A DNA stretch of 64,000 nucleotides from Nereocystis luetkeana (GCA_031213475.1 JARUPZ010000010.1:8138898-8202897); one strand, 5' to 3'; counted from the first letter of the stretch, positions 52,438 to 63,412 are shown. Notes: generated from the letters alone by a model not told the origin. Numbers and translations are program-made.

Positions 52438-52542
52438 TTACGGGGGACCATAGTTAATAAGACCTATGGTACACATAAAAACCTATATATTTAACCATTT
52501 TTACTAACAATATTTGGTCCTATTAACTATTGTCCCCCGTAA
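52438..52542. mobile_element. MITE-A copy
   Basis: TTACGGGGGACCATAGTTAA to CTATTGTCCCCCGTAA, TA at the left. Confidence 0.9.
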
Positions 52543-52734
52543 AATAGTGGTAGTACGCGGCTTGTGCCAATGATTTGGGAGTTGCCTGGTGAATCATTCT
52601 AGGCTGCGATGAGCCCAGCGAGAGACGCCGCTCTAAATCCCACCAGGTATATTACACTCAAGAACCTATGGTCAACGTTGACATCACAATACGCCGCGAG
52701 CCCTAATCAACCTATGAGATTCTTCACTGCCGAA

Positions 52735-52985
52735 GGTACTTCAGGTACTCGCAGGTACCCAATCATTTCTCAGCTATAGGTACTCCAGGTACTCGCAGGT
52801 ACCCAGTCATTTTCAGCTTTAGGTACTCCAGGTACTCGCAGGTACTCAGTTATTAGCAGCCGTAGGTACTCCAGGTACTCGCAGGTACTCAGTCATTTTC
52901 AGCTTTAGGTACTCCAGGTACTCGCAGGTACTCAGTTATTAGCAGCCGTAGCTACTCCAGGTACTCGCAGGTACTCAGCCATTTC
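52735..52985. repeat. Minisatellite, 43-45 bp unit
   Basis: Six units of GGTACTCCAGGTACTCGCAG, GTACTCAGTCATTTTCAGCT. A further part of the array lies at 53590-53730. Confidence 0.88.
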
Positions 52986-53570
52986 CAGGGCGTTCCTTGG
53001 GAATGATGCAGCAGTTTGTGCGGGATTCGGGATAATCTCGTGGTCCCGTGATGAGCATCAAATCCCGTGCATGCACAAACGCGTCCCGCACAAAAATACC
53101 ATATCCCGGTCCCGCGCCACGGAAAAGTCTACACTCTGTTCCCGCGCAATCGCGTCCGGCACAAATTGCAGCATCCCGTTCCCGCACAAACACGTCCCAC
53201 ACAAAAAAGCGACGAAGAACAACCCACAACGGAACGTTTGCACTTCACTTGCAGACAGCTACATCTCTCCACGAAAGCCAGCAGCCAACGAAATTGGGTC
53301 ACGTTTTCTTATGAGGTGTGTGAAGGCGTCGGATGCACCACACAACAGTCCTAGCCAGCCAGAAACCCCGTGGTCCCGTTATAAGTGTGAAATCCCGTCC
53401 CCGCAAAAAAAATGCGTCTCGCACAAAATTATGATATCCCGCTCCCGCGCCACGGAAAAGTGTAAATCCAGTTCCCGCACAAGCACGTCCCGCGATGGCC
53501 ACATTCCATACGAATAGTATCGTTTAGTCCCGGGGTAACTTGAGTCCCGCGGGATATCGTCCCGGAGTTC
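52985..53570. repeat. TCCCG-rich degenerate repeat between minisatellite blocks
   Basis: AATCCCGT, GTCCCGCACAAAAA, CCGGTCCCGCGCCACGGAAA; two halves (53040-53230 and 53365-53500) are duplicates. Confidence 0.6.
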
Positions 53571-53589
53571 ACAAGGCGTCCCGAGGAAT

Positions 53590-53730
53590 ACCCTGGTAAT
53601 TTCCAGCTGTATAAGTACTCCAGGTACTCGCAGGTACTCAGGTCATTTTTAGCTGTGGGTAATCCAGGTACTTGCACGTACTAAGTTATTTTCAGCTTTA
53701 GGTACTCCAGGTGCTCGTACTCGGCAAATC
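53590..53730. repeat. Minisatellite, 43-45 bp unit (second block)
   Basis: AGTACTCCAGGTACTCGCAG, GTCATTTTTAGCTGTGGGTA and later variants. Confidence 0.75.
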
Positions 53731-53889
53731 CTAAAGTGACACGGCGCAGTTGACACCAGTTATCTACCAATCATGCTGCTGTATTTACGCGAGCCACGTC
53801 AGCTATCTATCAATCAAATCGCTGTATTAACGCGAAACGCCAAATCTCGCCGCACACAAACTAAAAGAAGACAAACACAGCTACGCAGC

Positions 53890-54660
53890 TCGCACACCCG
53901 CAGTTACGCGAAGATTGACCTTAGATCTCGACATACAGTCGACCCGCGGTCAACGCGCTTCGTACCGGTCATGTTGGCCTCGAAGGTATCACTGGAACCC
54001 ATGGTCTCGGGGGCGAGAAAGGTTGGCCGCGACGTCCTACGGTTTTCGTCCAAACATTCAAAAAGTTCTGTTTTTGTGCCGACAGAAAGGGATCGAGAGT
54101 TTTTGTCGCCTGTTTTCTACACACCAGCCGCCAAATAACTGTTTTTAGCAGGGCTGTTCACGGGCCATGATCCAGCCCACGGGTCGGGTCCGGAGATCTG
54201 GGCCCGATCGGGCCAGAAGGTACTCGAAATCTCACCGGACAAGTCGGGTCGGTTCGGGTCGGGTCAGGTGACCCTATCCGGCCCGACCCGCGAGCTTTTG
54301 ACCCGACTCGTGAACAGCCGTGGCTTTTAGCAGACGTCTGACCCACCCACCTAACCAGCGCGCTTCGTTCAGAGTTCGTGACGCCGTCGTTGGCTTTGTC
54401 GATCGATGGAAAACCTGAAAACTGGTCTATTTCTTGCCATCCGAGAGAGCTCGAGTTTTTTTGTCGTCTGTTTCTACAAGACCAGCGCCAAGATTTTACT
54501 TATCAGGCGCCTGCCCGGCCCACTCCACATATCACCGACCGAGGTGTGAGCACTGCGACACTAGCGTGGGTCGGACACCCTAACCAGCGCGTTCCGTTCA
54601 GGTTTCATGACGGAGTCGTTGGTTTTGTCGATCGATGCCTGCCAAGGAATATCAATAAAA
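53890..54660 (+). mobile_element. Diverged element U relative, split by a hAT-like MITE
   Basis: Parallels element U in order (GATCTCGACATACAG, AACCCATGGTCTCGGGGGCG, GTGGGTCGGACACCCTAACC, TTTTGTCGATCGATGCCTG) at perhaps 70 percent identity by eye. Codon comparison with U shows more changed than silent codons, so it is not a conserved gene. Confidence 0.6.
54147..54330. mobile_element. Small hAT-like MITE with target duplication
   Basis: GGGCTGTTCACGGGCC at the left and CGACTCGTGAACAGCC at the right are inverted; TTTTAGCAG flanks on the left (about 54145) and recurs at 54326 on the right. The interior is GACCC/GGGTC-rich. Confidence 0.65.
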
Positions 54661-54749
54661 GTTGGCTCCCGTCTCCAGAGCCTGCCAGAACAGGGGTTTC
54701 ACATGCATTGCGCGGGGCGCAACCAAAGTTCGCCAAAGCTGTCCCATGA

Positions 54750-55970
54750 CGTCTTTTTTTGTTTTTGCCTATGAAAAGGTACTTATTAATAGCCATTTTC
54801 AGCCTTTGATATTCCAGGCAATGATTCATTCCGAATGACTGGTACTCGCGAGCCATTGACTGAGAGTCAATGACTGGAACTGGTCTCTATCTTTCCACAA
54901 TTGCAGCTTAATGCACCTCCTAGGTTTACAGCAGTTACGAATACAAAGTTGAGGCCCGCTATTAGGAAACGTCAGTTTGACGTTGAGGTTTGATGGCTTC
55001 TGTTGCATGCACATACCGGCTGCATTTCTTACAACAGAAGTTTCGTATTTATCTCGTTTTTCTTCAAACGCTACATTTCTTCAACGGGACATTTCTCATT
55101 CCTAGGGAGGTTTTGGGGACAGCAGTAGACTCGATATTATCCGATATAAGAACTTTTATAAAATGGTCAAAGAGAGAAAGGAAAAGTACGGACCTCCTAC
55201 TGCGGGAGGAACCGCGGGGGTGTTGAACAGAGAAGTGCACAGTAGTAGTAGTAGTGCTGTAGTCCGCGTCCCTTGCTTTGTTCGTCGTATCTGAACGGAC
55301 TCCGTTTCTTATCTCGTGTGGGCGTCGATCGCTGCTGTTTCTAATGTTGGTATTTCCTATCCTGTCCGCGAATGATCTGCATTTCTCTTACGCCGAATTT
55401 CTTATTTTTTATTTTTCGTAAAAGGCCGAGCCTCGATTTAATACGGACATACTCCTTAGTTCGTAGCGGGTCTTGAATTTCAGTGTGCATCACCGGAAAA
55501 AACGGGCATAAAAGAGGAGGCATAATCGGCGGGAAAAGGAGCATCACAACCTCGGGCCTAGGCGAGGTACTACCAGAAGAGTGCGCGTACTGCCCTATAC
55601 TCTGTACCAAGTGTCTCAGGAGGCGGCACTACTACCCCTTGACGGACGGGATATAGGCAAAAGCTTTGACGGACGTGCCTTGACGGAGAAAACGGGGACA
55701 CGGAATAAAAATCCCCGTTTTTTTTGCAAGCGCCCGGCCAAATTACTGGTAGTGGGCGTTGCCCTTGTTTTTTGTTGCCGACTTCTTCCTATTTTTTTCG
55801 TTTTTTTGTTCTGGCGTTCAAATCTACAGCAGTAGAACAATTTTGCATCGTGCAGCATGCCGCGCGGGCGCACGCAGTAGCATGGCAGGCCATGAACAGC
55901 GCCGTACGCATGTATCATACGCATCGAAACGATCACACGACTATCTTGTAGCTCGAACCCACACACACAA
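54750..55970. other. Unassigned sequence
   Basis: No gene recognised. The frame at 54990-55226 (..VLGTAVDSILSDIRTFIKW..) has a protein-like look but no support. Confidence 0.3.
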
Positions 55971-55974
55971 AAAA

Positions 55975-57115
55975 GATGGGTACGCGCGGTTATGAAGGCA
56001 CCGCGCGGGACGGGACGGGAAGGTATGGATTTTTTTTGGGGGGGGTATTTTCGAGTGGCGGGATGGGGAAAAGTTCCCGTTTGTTTACCGCGGGATGGGA
56101 ATGGGACGGGAAGGTGGGAAGCCATTTGGTTGACGGGAAAGAACGGGAAGACGCGATTTATTCGCTGTACGGAAAGGGACGGAAAACGATTTTGGGCGGG
56201 ACTGGGAGCTAGTTTTTTGGCGAGACGGGAAACGATCGGTGAACGGGTCGATAATAGGTTGGGAACTAGGTCGGGAACATGGTCGGGATGGAGTAGTATG
56301 GGGCTGCACGATTTCTTGGTGGGACAGGACGGAAATGGGAAACGATCGGGGAACGTCGGATCGGTCGGGAACATAGTGGAGAATACCGTCAGGGAATAAA
56401 CGCAGTCGGGAATGGTTGGGAGTACGATCGGCGCGGGCTGGAGACACAGCGACACGACCAAATAGAGCGAAACGTAGTCGAGGCTTCTTCGTGTACTAAT
56501 ACTACTGCTGTACCTTTTTTATTAAAAAAAAAAGTGATAACAGCCGTCGATAAACGAACCAACTGTTTATTTATTATTTCGTTGGTAATGCACGGTTTAA
56601 ATAGAAATATTGTTTCAAATAGTCAGGTGTGATCTCGACCGATGGAACGGTTCATGCAACGTTTAACTTTGTACGTATCTAAACTATATAAAATCAATGA
56701 GAACACAAATCGTGTGTTTTTTAATCATATACCAGGTACGTATGTACTGCTGTTGCATCTTAAAAGTTGCATAATCCAGTTGCATTCACGATCATATGAT
56801 GGGAAAACTGCGTGCCAACGTCGGGATGGGACCTGATTACCTGGGCAGACAGTGGGATGGGAATAATCGAGACATGGCGGACGGTGGGAACGAGAATAGT
56901 CGGGACTGGGAAGACCGTTGGAACGGGAGTCATAGGCGGGAACGCGTGGACAGGGGGGACGGGAAGAGTCAGGAACGGGAACACTACACTGACCGCGGGA
57001 TGGAAAAGGTCGGGAACAAACACTGACGACGGTAAGGGTCGGGAATTCGCGGTAAGAAACGAAACATCCCGCGATTTCCCGTTCGCGTCCCGTCCCATTC
57101 CCGTCCAGACCACTT
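55975..57115. repeat. GGGACGGGAA-rich element or degenerate repeat
   Basis: GGGACGGGACGGGAAGG at the left, further GGGA/CGGGAAC-rich stretches (56040-56420, 56815-57045) and CGTCCCGTCCCATTCCCG at the right end. The inverted composition suggests an element with subterminal repeats like that at 57887. The 281-codon minus frame here is an artefact. Confidence 0.45.
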
Positions 57116-57886
57116 TTTCCGAGTAGATTTCTCCATGCTGTAGATAAACAAGTTTCTGGGAATATTCTCCATGAAAAGAGCGGGAACAAAACAGGCCCCT
57201 GCTTGGCTCTCCGGATCCCAACTGGCCCTGATCCCATCCGGATGTGATCCCATTTGGCACCGTGCTCCCACCCACAAGGTGCAGAAATATAATTTGCCCA
57301 CCGCAGGAGGGGTCGGAGGCCGTGAGCGCGATGCGAACCGTAAACGGTCAGAAATCTTCGAACGGCAAAAAATTGTCGGATGCAAAAAAGAAAGGCGTCG
57401 CAATTCGGGAAGTCAACTCAGCATCAAATTCATGGTGTGGGCACCATAGACCACGGAGCTACGTAGATCACCCCCTCCACCCCCCCCTCCACCTCACCTC
57501 CACCTCCCCTCCACCCCCCCTCCATCTCCCCTTCAACCCCCTCCACCTCGACGTTATTTTTAGGCTATTCATAGTCGCAGTACGTGTACGTACAAGCACA
57601 TACATAGCGAAGGAAAATTCCTCGGAAATGATCTCGTTTTACACAGAAGTTGTGAACTCGGCTGCTTTTTCCCGTCCCGGCGTTCACCACTGTTATTTTT
57701 GCTTTGTCCGTGATCTTAACACCACGCGTACACTTGAAAGAAAACAATATTGGTGTATATACCTGATATTCAATAGGGGTTTTCACAAATAAAATGAGAC
57801 TCTTTTCTAGCGGGGATAGGGGACAATCCGTTCAGACGAATGGAAATACCACCTGTGTTGCACTGTCCACAAACACGAAAAAAAAC

Positions 57887-59340
57887 AGGGCTTTTCGCGG
57901 GTCAGGTCAAACCTCACGGGTCGGGTCGGGTCGGGTCAGCTGACCCGACCCGACCCGCGAAACATTTGAGATGTGTTGACCTGACCCGACCCGACCCGCG
58001 AGATTTTGAAATCCTCTTGACCCGACCCGACCCGACCCGCGAGATTTAAAAACCTCTTGACCCGACCCGACCCGTGAGATTTCAAAACCCTTTGACCCGA
58101 CCCGACCCGACCCGCGAGGTTTTCAACACTTCCTGACCCGACCCGACCCGACCCGCCACCTTCCGATTGACCCGTGAGACACGGGTTTCATGCGGGTCGG
58201 GTCAACTGGACCCATGACATATCTCACGGGTCAAAAAAAAAAGCTCACCGGTCCAAGAAACGTTGATACGTTGGTCGGTTGGGTGGTCCTTGGTCCCTTG
58301 TACTTTTCCGAAAATGTGGTACGTTTGTGTTCGGTTTTTTCATTTTTTGTATATTTTTGGAGCTTTGTGTGGTGTGCGCTTCAAAGAAGACCATGATGAT
58401 CAGAAATATGATGACATGGAGAAAGGCACACACCCGCACTCTGCCGGGCGGATACCTCCCGGCCCCTGGGTCGACCTTATAATAGCTCTGACCCGAGGGC
58501 TTCTGCTGGCGCCCCGGCGAGTGACCTATTAATAGCTGTTCAAGCTCCAGCAGCAAGAACTGAAGCGGTGGATCTGACAGCGGGGGCCACGATCCGCGAG
58601 GATCCGGGGCCTGCTGCTGCTACTGCTGCTGCTGCTGCTGCCGCGACCAGCGCGGGCTTCCTACACTGCTGTCATGCCTTGTCTTCATTGTTGCACCCTG
58701 CATGAGAGTGTGACCGTTTTTTTTTGTGGATGGATGGACGTGAACACGAACACAATAACATACTACTGTACATACGGCTTTTCATCCGACCCGGGATTCG
58801 CGTGTGATTATTCTACACGCTATGATATGCTCTCGGAGGTCTACGTATCGGCACGAGAGAAGCCTTTGGGCGGTAAACGGCGAGCATTTTTTGTTGTACA
58901 ATGCCGGACCCGCGGGTCGGACGTGCGGGTCACAAAAGCGGCCTTCCGGCAGGTAGCTGCACACGTTGGCAAAAATACTGATCCGTGGGCCAGACCCGCG
59001 GGTCGGACGTGCGGGTCAGCCGGAAAAAAAACGCGGGTCATGATGACCTGGCCCGCGAATGACCCGTATCTCACGGGTCATGGCCCGACCCGACCCGTGA
59101 CATTTTGAACACCTCCTGACCCGACCCGACCCGACCCGCGAGATTTCAAAACCTCTTGACCCGACACGACCCGACCCGTGAAATTTTGAAACCCTTTGAC
59201 CCGACCCGACCCGACCCGAGAGATTTTTTTTTCTTGACCCGACCCGACCCGACCCGACCCGCGAGACTTTGAAAAAAATAGACCCGACCCGACCCGACCC
59301 GCGACAATTTGGAAACCCCCCTGACCCGCGAAAAGCCCTG
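57887..59340. mobile_element. hAT-like non-autonomous element with GACCC subterminal repeats
   Basis: Terminal inverted repeats CAGGGCTTTTCGCGGGTCAG (57887) and CTGACCCGCGAAAAGCCCTG (59321-59340), flanked by A-runs that could be an 8-bp target duplication. Each end carries 5-7 GACCCGACCCGACCCG blocks separated by GCGAGATTTTGAAAACC-type spacers. The centre (58260-58900) is unrelated, with no transposase seen. The CAGGG terminus is typical of hAT. Confidence 0.72.
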
Positions 59341-59597
59341 AAAAAAACTCCTGACAACAAAGACACTGGAACCACGTCTGCCACCGTTCTTTTTCTTGGG
59401 GACAAATCGTTTTCCTGCTCTCCAAACATCCCCATCAAGCTAAAAATTGGCAGGGAAGGTATGAGCCCCGCGGTGCACTCCCGCGAGTGTGCCACAGCGA
59501 CAGCATTTTCCGTGTCCTCCTTCGGGGCGGACTTCATCGCTGAAGCTTGAAATTATGGTTCCAGGTGCTTGAATTTTCGGTTTCTCGATCAAGCCAA

Positions 59598-59682
59598 GTT
59601 AGAACCGCTGTCCCGTTTTGGGGACAAACCAGTCAAATTTCAAGTAATTAGTCCCCAAAACGGGACTGCGGTCCTAAAAGGG
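59598..59682. mobile_element. MITE-B copy
   Basis: TTAGAACCGCTGTCCCG to CGGTCCTAAAAGGG-TTAA. Confidence 0.8.
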
Positions 59683-60283
59683 TTAAGCAGGAAGTGGTAC
59701 TGCAGCAGTATATCCTCATTTGTCCATACCTGGTACGCATGGACCTGGTGGCGAAATTTGCTCCGTCGTTCTCTCGCTGCTCTTTCCAAGAGCGCAGCCT
59801 GTCTACAATATCGAGGTCAGTGCACACATACGCACGTTTTGTCTGTTTGAGCATCGGGAGAGAAAACGGAGTTCTTTGGCCTGCTCCAACTGGCGCAAGC
59901 GAGAGCACCCGAGCCGAATTGTGTACGAACAGCATTCTTGTGAGTACGTACCTGGTATGTAAGTACGTACCAGGTATGATACTCGTACGTACGTACGTAC
60001 GACGTACGTACTACCAGGTACACCAGTACTATTTGTCGCTGTGGCAAACACGCGGCGTGGGAGTGCACCGAGACATTCATACCTCCCCTGTCAATTTTTG
60101 GCTCGATGGGAACGTTCGGAGCTAGCGCAGAAAAACGGAATGTCCTCAGGAAACAGAACAGGGGAAGACGTTGTTCCAGCGTCTTCGTTGTCGGGAGTTT
60201 TGGCAATACAAGTACGTACTTGTATTAACAATACCAGTAGCATTTTTTTGGGGGGCAGGACTCTTTCTTGTATAAAAATTGCA

Positions 60284-60452
60284 GAAAGCGCGAAAGCGTG
60301 AGTTGGCTGCCTTCGATGGAAATGACGAGAAGTGAAACTACTTGAAAATTGACTGGTTTGTCCCCAAAACGGGACTGCGGTTCTATTAATAATAGGGTTT
60401 TAATAAGCTGGAAAGGAAAGTGAAGTGGTGAAAAAAGAAAAGAAAAAGTGCA
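60284..60452 (+). mobile_element. SINE1 fragment split by half a MITE-B
   Basis: GAAAGCGCGAAAGCGTGAGTT and CTTCGATGGAAATGACGAG are SINE1 body; 60343-60390 is the right half of MITE-B (GTTTGTCCCCAAAACGGG); then GCTGGAAAGGAAAGTGAAG resumes the SINE1 tail. Confidence 0.6.
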
Positions 60453-61167
60453 AACACAGGTGTGACGGACGCTCTTGACTGACTGACTGCTTGACGGTTA
60501 CCAGTCTCCTGACATTTTTGCTCTCCTGTGCCTGGTAATGTACGTACTCGTACACCACCTTACACAGTACACTCCCGTGTGAGGACATGCCAGGTATATC
60601 AGTATCGGTACAACAGCAGTACCAGGTACCTCGTATCAATAGTCTACTGCATTAGGGACAACAATACTTCAACACCAATAATTGCACGAGACCAAGAGCA
60701 CCATCCACGGCACAAGAGAACCTAACATCCACCGCAGTGAAGAAACAACGAAACGAAAAGAAGCAGGAAAAAGGTCTCGCGTCTCCAGTCTCCAGTCTCC
60801 AGTCACGAAAGCGTGCTCTATTTTCAGGTACTTTTCGGTAATGCTTTTTTTTAGGACAGCAACAAGCAATACGCACAGCGATTATGCCGCCTTATTTTAC
60901 CCTCTGGTAGTGTGAGGTTCACGTGTCTGCCAAGCGCCGCTATGGATAGCTAGAAGGGCACCCGCGCGGAATGGCCGAAGGCATCGTTGCAAGGGCGTGA
61001 AATACACTGCTGCTGCTCTGCTGCGTGTTCTTTACAGTTTTACAGCAGCAGCAGCAGCAGCAGCAGCCGCCGCCTGTCTCATGATGACTGATGGATGTCT
61101 GCGGAGACAGCGAGCGATGAAGCGAAACATCGTGCCAAAAGCAGAGCAGCAGCGTACGCACTTGAAC

Positions 61168-61544
61168 CTGGCGGCCCCTCTCTGGGCTCTGGGTGATCAA
61201 TTGCGCACTAGCGTGGAGCAAAAACGAGTGCCACCCGGTCACATGCGGTGCCCCGGGGGAGGGGGGGGGGGGCGAGCGACAATGTTGCAATACCGGTAAC
61301 CTACGGTATCATCTCCGGCAGGAGGGAAGGGCCAGCAACTTCTGTATACCAACGAGCTCGGGCGCCTCCGCGCACAAACACCCAAGGACGGAGTGCGAGC
61401 GTTTTGACGTGTTTCGATGCTAGAAAGTCGGCGATGCCTCGCCAGGAACCTCACTCACCTCCGAGGTGTACGTCCTTGTGGGACAGCGCTTTCAGGTTCA
61501 GTTCTTGTTGCACGCAGCGCTTGTAGCTTTCGCTGGCCGCGATG

Positions 61545-61548
<4 letters not shown>
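61168..61548 (-). CDS. Probable exons of an unidentified gene (minus)
   Basis: Three short exons join in phase. First: 61548/61532-61459, ASESYKRCVQQELNLKALSH-KDVHLGG, with a strong GGAG|GTGAGT donor and a (CAG)n or GCGGCCAG acceptor. Second: 61365-61305, ARARWYTEVAGPSLLPEMI, with acceptor GCGGAG|GC and donor ATACC|GTAGGT. Third: 61207-61168, AQLITQSPERGRQ, with acceptor CACGCTAG and donor CGCCAG|GTTCAA. Phases agree at both joins. The first exon is the best supported. I do not recognise the protein. Confidence 0.4.

Positions 61549-61599
<51 letters not shown>
61546..61599. repeat. (CTG)n microsatellite next to an exon
   Basis: About 18 CTG on plus, read as CAG on minus directly before the exon at 61540; it may supply the acceptor AG. 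Confidence 0.9.
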
Positions 61600-61600
<1 letters not shown>

Positions 61601-61699
61601 TTTCTTCACGTCTCTTGTTTCTTGTTTCCCCATACCGACCAAACAGCCAACAGCCTGTGGTTTTTCCTCTCGAAAATATATTATCGTCGAACAGCCCAA

Positions 61700-62455
61700 T
61701 CGTAACCGAACGAAGTTGACAAGTTGACGGTCACACCGTTCACCCGTGTGTCTGTGTGGTATGCAGACAGCTCAGCCCCACAATTCACAGCAGCAGACAC
61801 ATTCAATGTACATACTGATACATAGATAAACACAGCTGTATCGTATGCCGCTGCAGCTGTAGTAGTGGACAACTCGCTCGTTTAGCGTCTCACCCTTCGC
61901 GTGAGGCGCTTTTTGTGTATGTCTGCTTTAGCTGTACAGCTGTACCCAGTACCCCGGGTAGGCGGACGTTCAAAATCCTAATCCTCCGACCCCTGCTGTT
62001 GCGGTGTTGCGGTGCAAAAAAGAACTAACCGCTAGAGAATGCCTCCACAATGCAAAAACAGGGAAACTCTGTATCTCGTCCCCACCGGTATTGGCTTCCG
62101 GACAAACATATCGGCAGACGGAGTGAACGTAGTCGATCAAACAAGCAAACTCCTCATTCAATCTGTTCTTACGCACTTACGAAGTTCAGATGGCACCCGC
62201 AGCCGTCAAACGGACGCACACCCCTAGCTTTCAACGTCAACCCTGACGATTTGAGTTTCCCGACCGCGACGACTATACGATACGAGTACTGCTAATTTGT
62301 AACATCGTTTCAACAGCTGTTTTTGGCTTTTGGGCGTTCTTCCTATTTCTTGTATTACTACGACTATACCACAGCAGCAGCAGCAGCGGCAGTAGCAGCA
62401 GCGGCGGCGGCGGAAGTACTCTACACCAACTGACAGCGGTGCCATCGCAGCATCT
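61700..62455. other. Intergenic or promoter region, unassigned
   Basis: Two overlapping opposite frames (62039-62227 plus and 62176-61970 minus) both look protein-like, and neither has splice support. A CAG/CGG run is at 62372-62412. Confidence 0.3.
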
Positions 62456-62458
62456 CCC

Positions 62459-62862
62459 ATGGCGGCGGCCTCAAGTGCGGAGGAGGCCAACGAGCACAGC
62501 ACGCCTGGCCATGGCTACAGCAACAAGCGCCAGAGGACGGAGGAGGGGCACAGGTCGAGCTACCGCGCTGTCGATTTCGAGGATGAAGAGGACGATCAAG
62601 GTTGTTTCTGCGCGAATACCGGATGTCCATGGCAGTGGGACGGAAACGGCAGCAGCAGCAACAACAGCAGTAGTAGTGGCAGCAGGAGCAGCAGCAGTAT
62701 TGACAGCAGGAACAGCACCAGCAGAAGCAGCCGCAGCAGCAGCCGCGAAGAGCTTGGGTCTTCCGGATCCATGGCGCTGGCGGGCGTGAACGAGCCATCC
62801 TTCTTCCACGGACCTCTGCTGTCTGTGAAAGAGTACCGGGACAGGCCGTCGGGAGAAGTCAG
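62459..62862 (+). CDS. Probable first exon of an unidentified gene
   Basis: ATG at 62459 (TCCCATGG) opens about 134 codons: MAAASSAEEANEHSTPGHGY, a basic KRQR stretch that could be a nuclear signal, an acidic DFEDEEDD patch, a Ser/Asn/Arg tract from AGC repeats (residues about 65-100), then EPSFFHGPLLSVKEYRDRPS. The donor GAAGTCAG|GTGCGA at 62863 precedes an in-frame TGA. Codon use is like the kinase exons. An acceptor-like ATCGCAG at 62450 leaves open an internal exon. No domain recognised; downstream exons would lie to the right. Confidence 0.5.
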
Positions 62863-63239
62863 GTGCGATGATTGATTGGCATTCTGCATTGGTGTTGTGA
62901 TTATGTTTATGTTTTTTGCGTTGCGTTGCACTTGCACGTGACGTTTTTTTTATCACTTGAATATAAAGTTTCACACAGCAGTATTATTGAGTGGAATTCG
63001 GTGTGTGTGTTCGAAGTCGAAGATACTCGGTGTATCATAGCGTACGTACCAGGCACACACAGGTACACAATCACAATGCACTACAGAGAGGTCGCGCATT
63101 TTTTCGATGCCCATATTTTTCCATGTTGCTCTCTGTCTCGCTCTGTCTCGTCACATGACGCTCAACTTGGAAAAGTGACTCCTACAGCCAGCCATGAACG
63201 TCAGCATGTTCAACTACTACTGCTGTAGATGGAACCCGT

Positions 63240-63395
63240 GCGTTGTGCACCTGCGGGTTGAGTCATTTCGTCCGTCGCAGCAGCCTCGCTGTCTGCCGAG
63301 GACATAGACGAAAGAGTCAAAGCCGAGGACACCTGGCTTCTTGTTGAGACCCTCGGCCAAGCGTTCCCTCCCCACATCCCGGAACACCCGCGAGC
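63240..63395 (-). CDS. Possible exon of an unidentified gene
   Basis: The minus frame VFRDVGRERLAEGLNKKPGV, LGFDSFVYVLGRQRG has GC-rich codon use and a protein-like composition. Splice sites are not clear and a second minus frame is also open. Weak call. Confidence 0.2.
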
Positions 63396-63412
63396 AGCAA
63401 GCAAATAAACCC

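Noticed and set aside
55616..56461. 281-codon minus frame
   Set aside because: Antisense of GGGACGGGAA-rich repeat, rich in Pro/Arg/Ser with no domain.
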